A stretch of DNA of 64,000 nt from Cepaea nemoralis (Eukaryota > Mollusca > Gastropoda > Stylommatophora > Helicidae), in NCBI GenBank assembly GCA_014155875.1, contig JACEFZ010004196.1, positions 1,525,001-1,589,000 of the forward strand, given 5' to 3'. Each line of letters begins with the position of its first letter. The first letter of the stretch is position 1. The translations under genes were made by a program, and so were the position numbers. Under the pieces are notes generated by a model, which saw nothing but the letters and a program-made list of their open reading frames with translations, was not told the origin of the DNA and searched no databases. Shown here in pieces: positions 63,961 to 64,000 of the stretch.

Positions 63961-64000
63961 ACAAATAGTGGTTGTCAATATGATGAGGATAAAATCATAT

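Overview
The window is animal nuclear DNA with standard-code exons, GT-AG introns and a very dense load of decayed and fresh transposable elements. The mix of I/Ingi-like LINEs carrying RNase H, RTE-like LINEs, several tRNA-derived SINEs, hAT and piggyBac miniature elements and two Ty3/Gypsy elements fits an invertebrate, most likely a lophotrochozoan such as a mollusc. That last point is inference. The only host gene I can defend is the 3' end of a D-lactate dehydrogenase (LDHD-like) gene on the minus strand. Three exons are visible (60226-60136, 34090-33979, 29961-29775) and their phases join in frame.

Layout. 1-13.8 kb: intergenic repeats, including an inverted pair of one repeat family, degenerate ~120-bp core repeats, foldback hairpins, SINEs, RTE fragments, LINE ORF1 remnants and two hAT miniature elements with 8-bp duplications. 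13.87-19.34 kb: LINE A copy 1, broken by a frameshift, ending in three tandem ~460-bp tail units and flanked by a 12-bp target-site duplication. 19.3-29.8 kb: a patchwork of SINEs, RTE-like reverse-transcriptase remnants on both strands, microsatellites and solo LINE A tails. 29.8-34.1 kb: the last two LDHD exons, separated by a 4.0-kb intron holding a 43-bp minisatellite of about 40 copies and a diverged 45-bp array.

34.1-60.1 kb is a single 26.0-kb LDHD intron filled mainly by a four-element nest. A degenerate LINE (LINE B) was entered independently by two LTR retrotransposons. E1 (36649-45184) has 255-bp LTRs, a CATG duplication and the ordinary PR-RT-RH-INT order. E2 (46453-58570) has 542-bp LTRs, a GATTG duplication and the unusual order PR-INT-RT-RH known from Gmr1-like elements. 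E2 was in turn entered by an intact LINE A copy with a 1283-residue ORF and an apparently complete 5' end. The LINE B reading frame resumes exactly across both duplications, so the nesting order can be read directly.

60.1-64 kb: the upstream LDHD exon, a three-unit 87-bp repeat, an RTE tail, a SINE with its duplication, a 694-bp piggyBac miniature element in TTAA, and a chimeric LINE RNase H remnant. No CRISPR, rRNA gene or functional tRNA gene was seen. Coordinates of decayed repeats are approximate; those of LTRs, target-site duplications and exons were read base by base.
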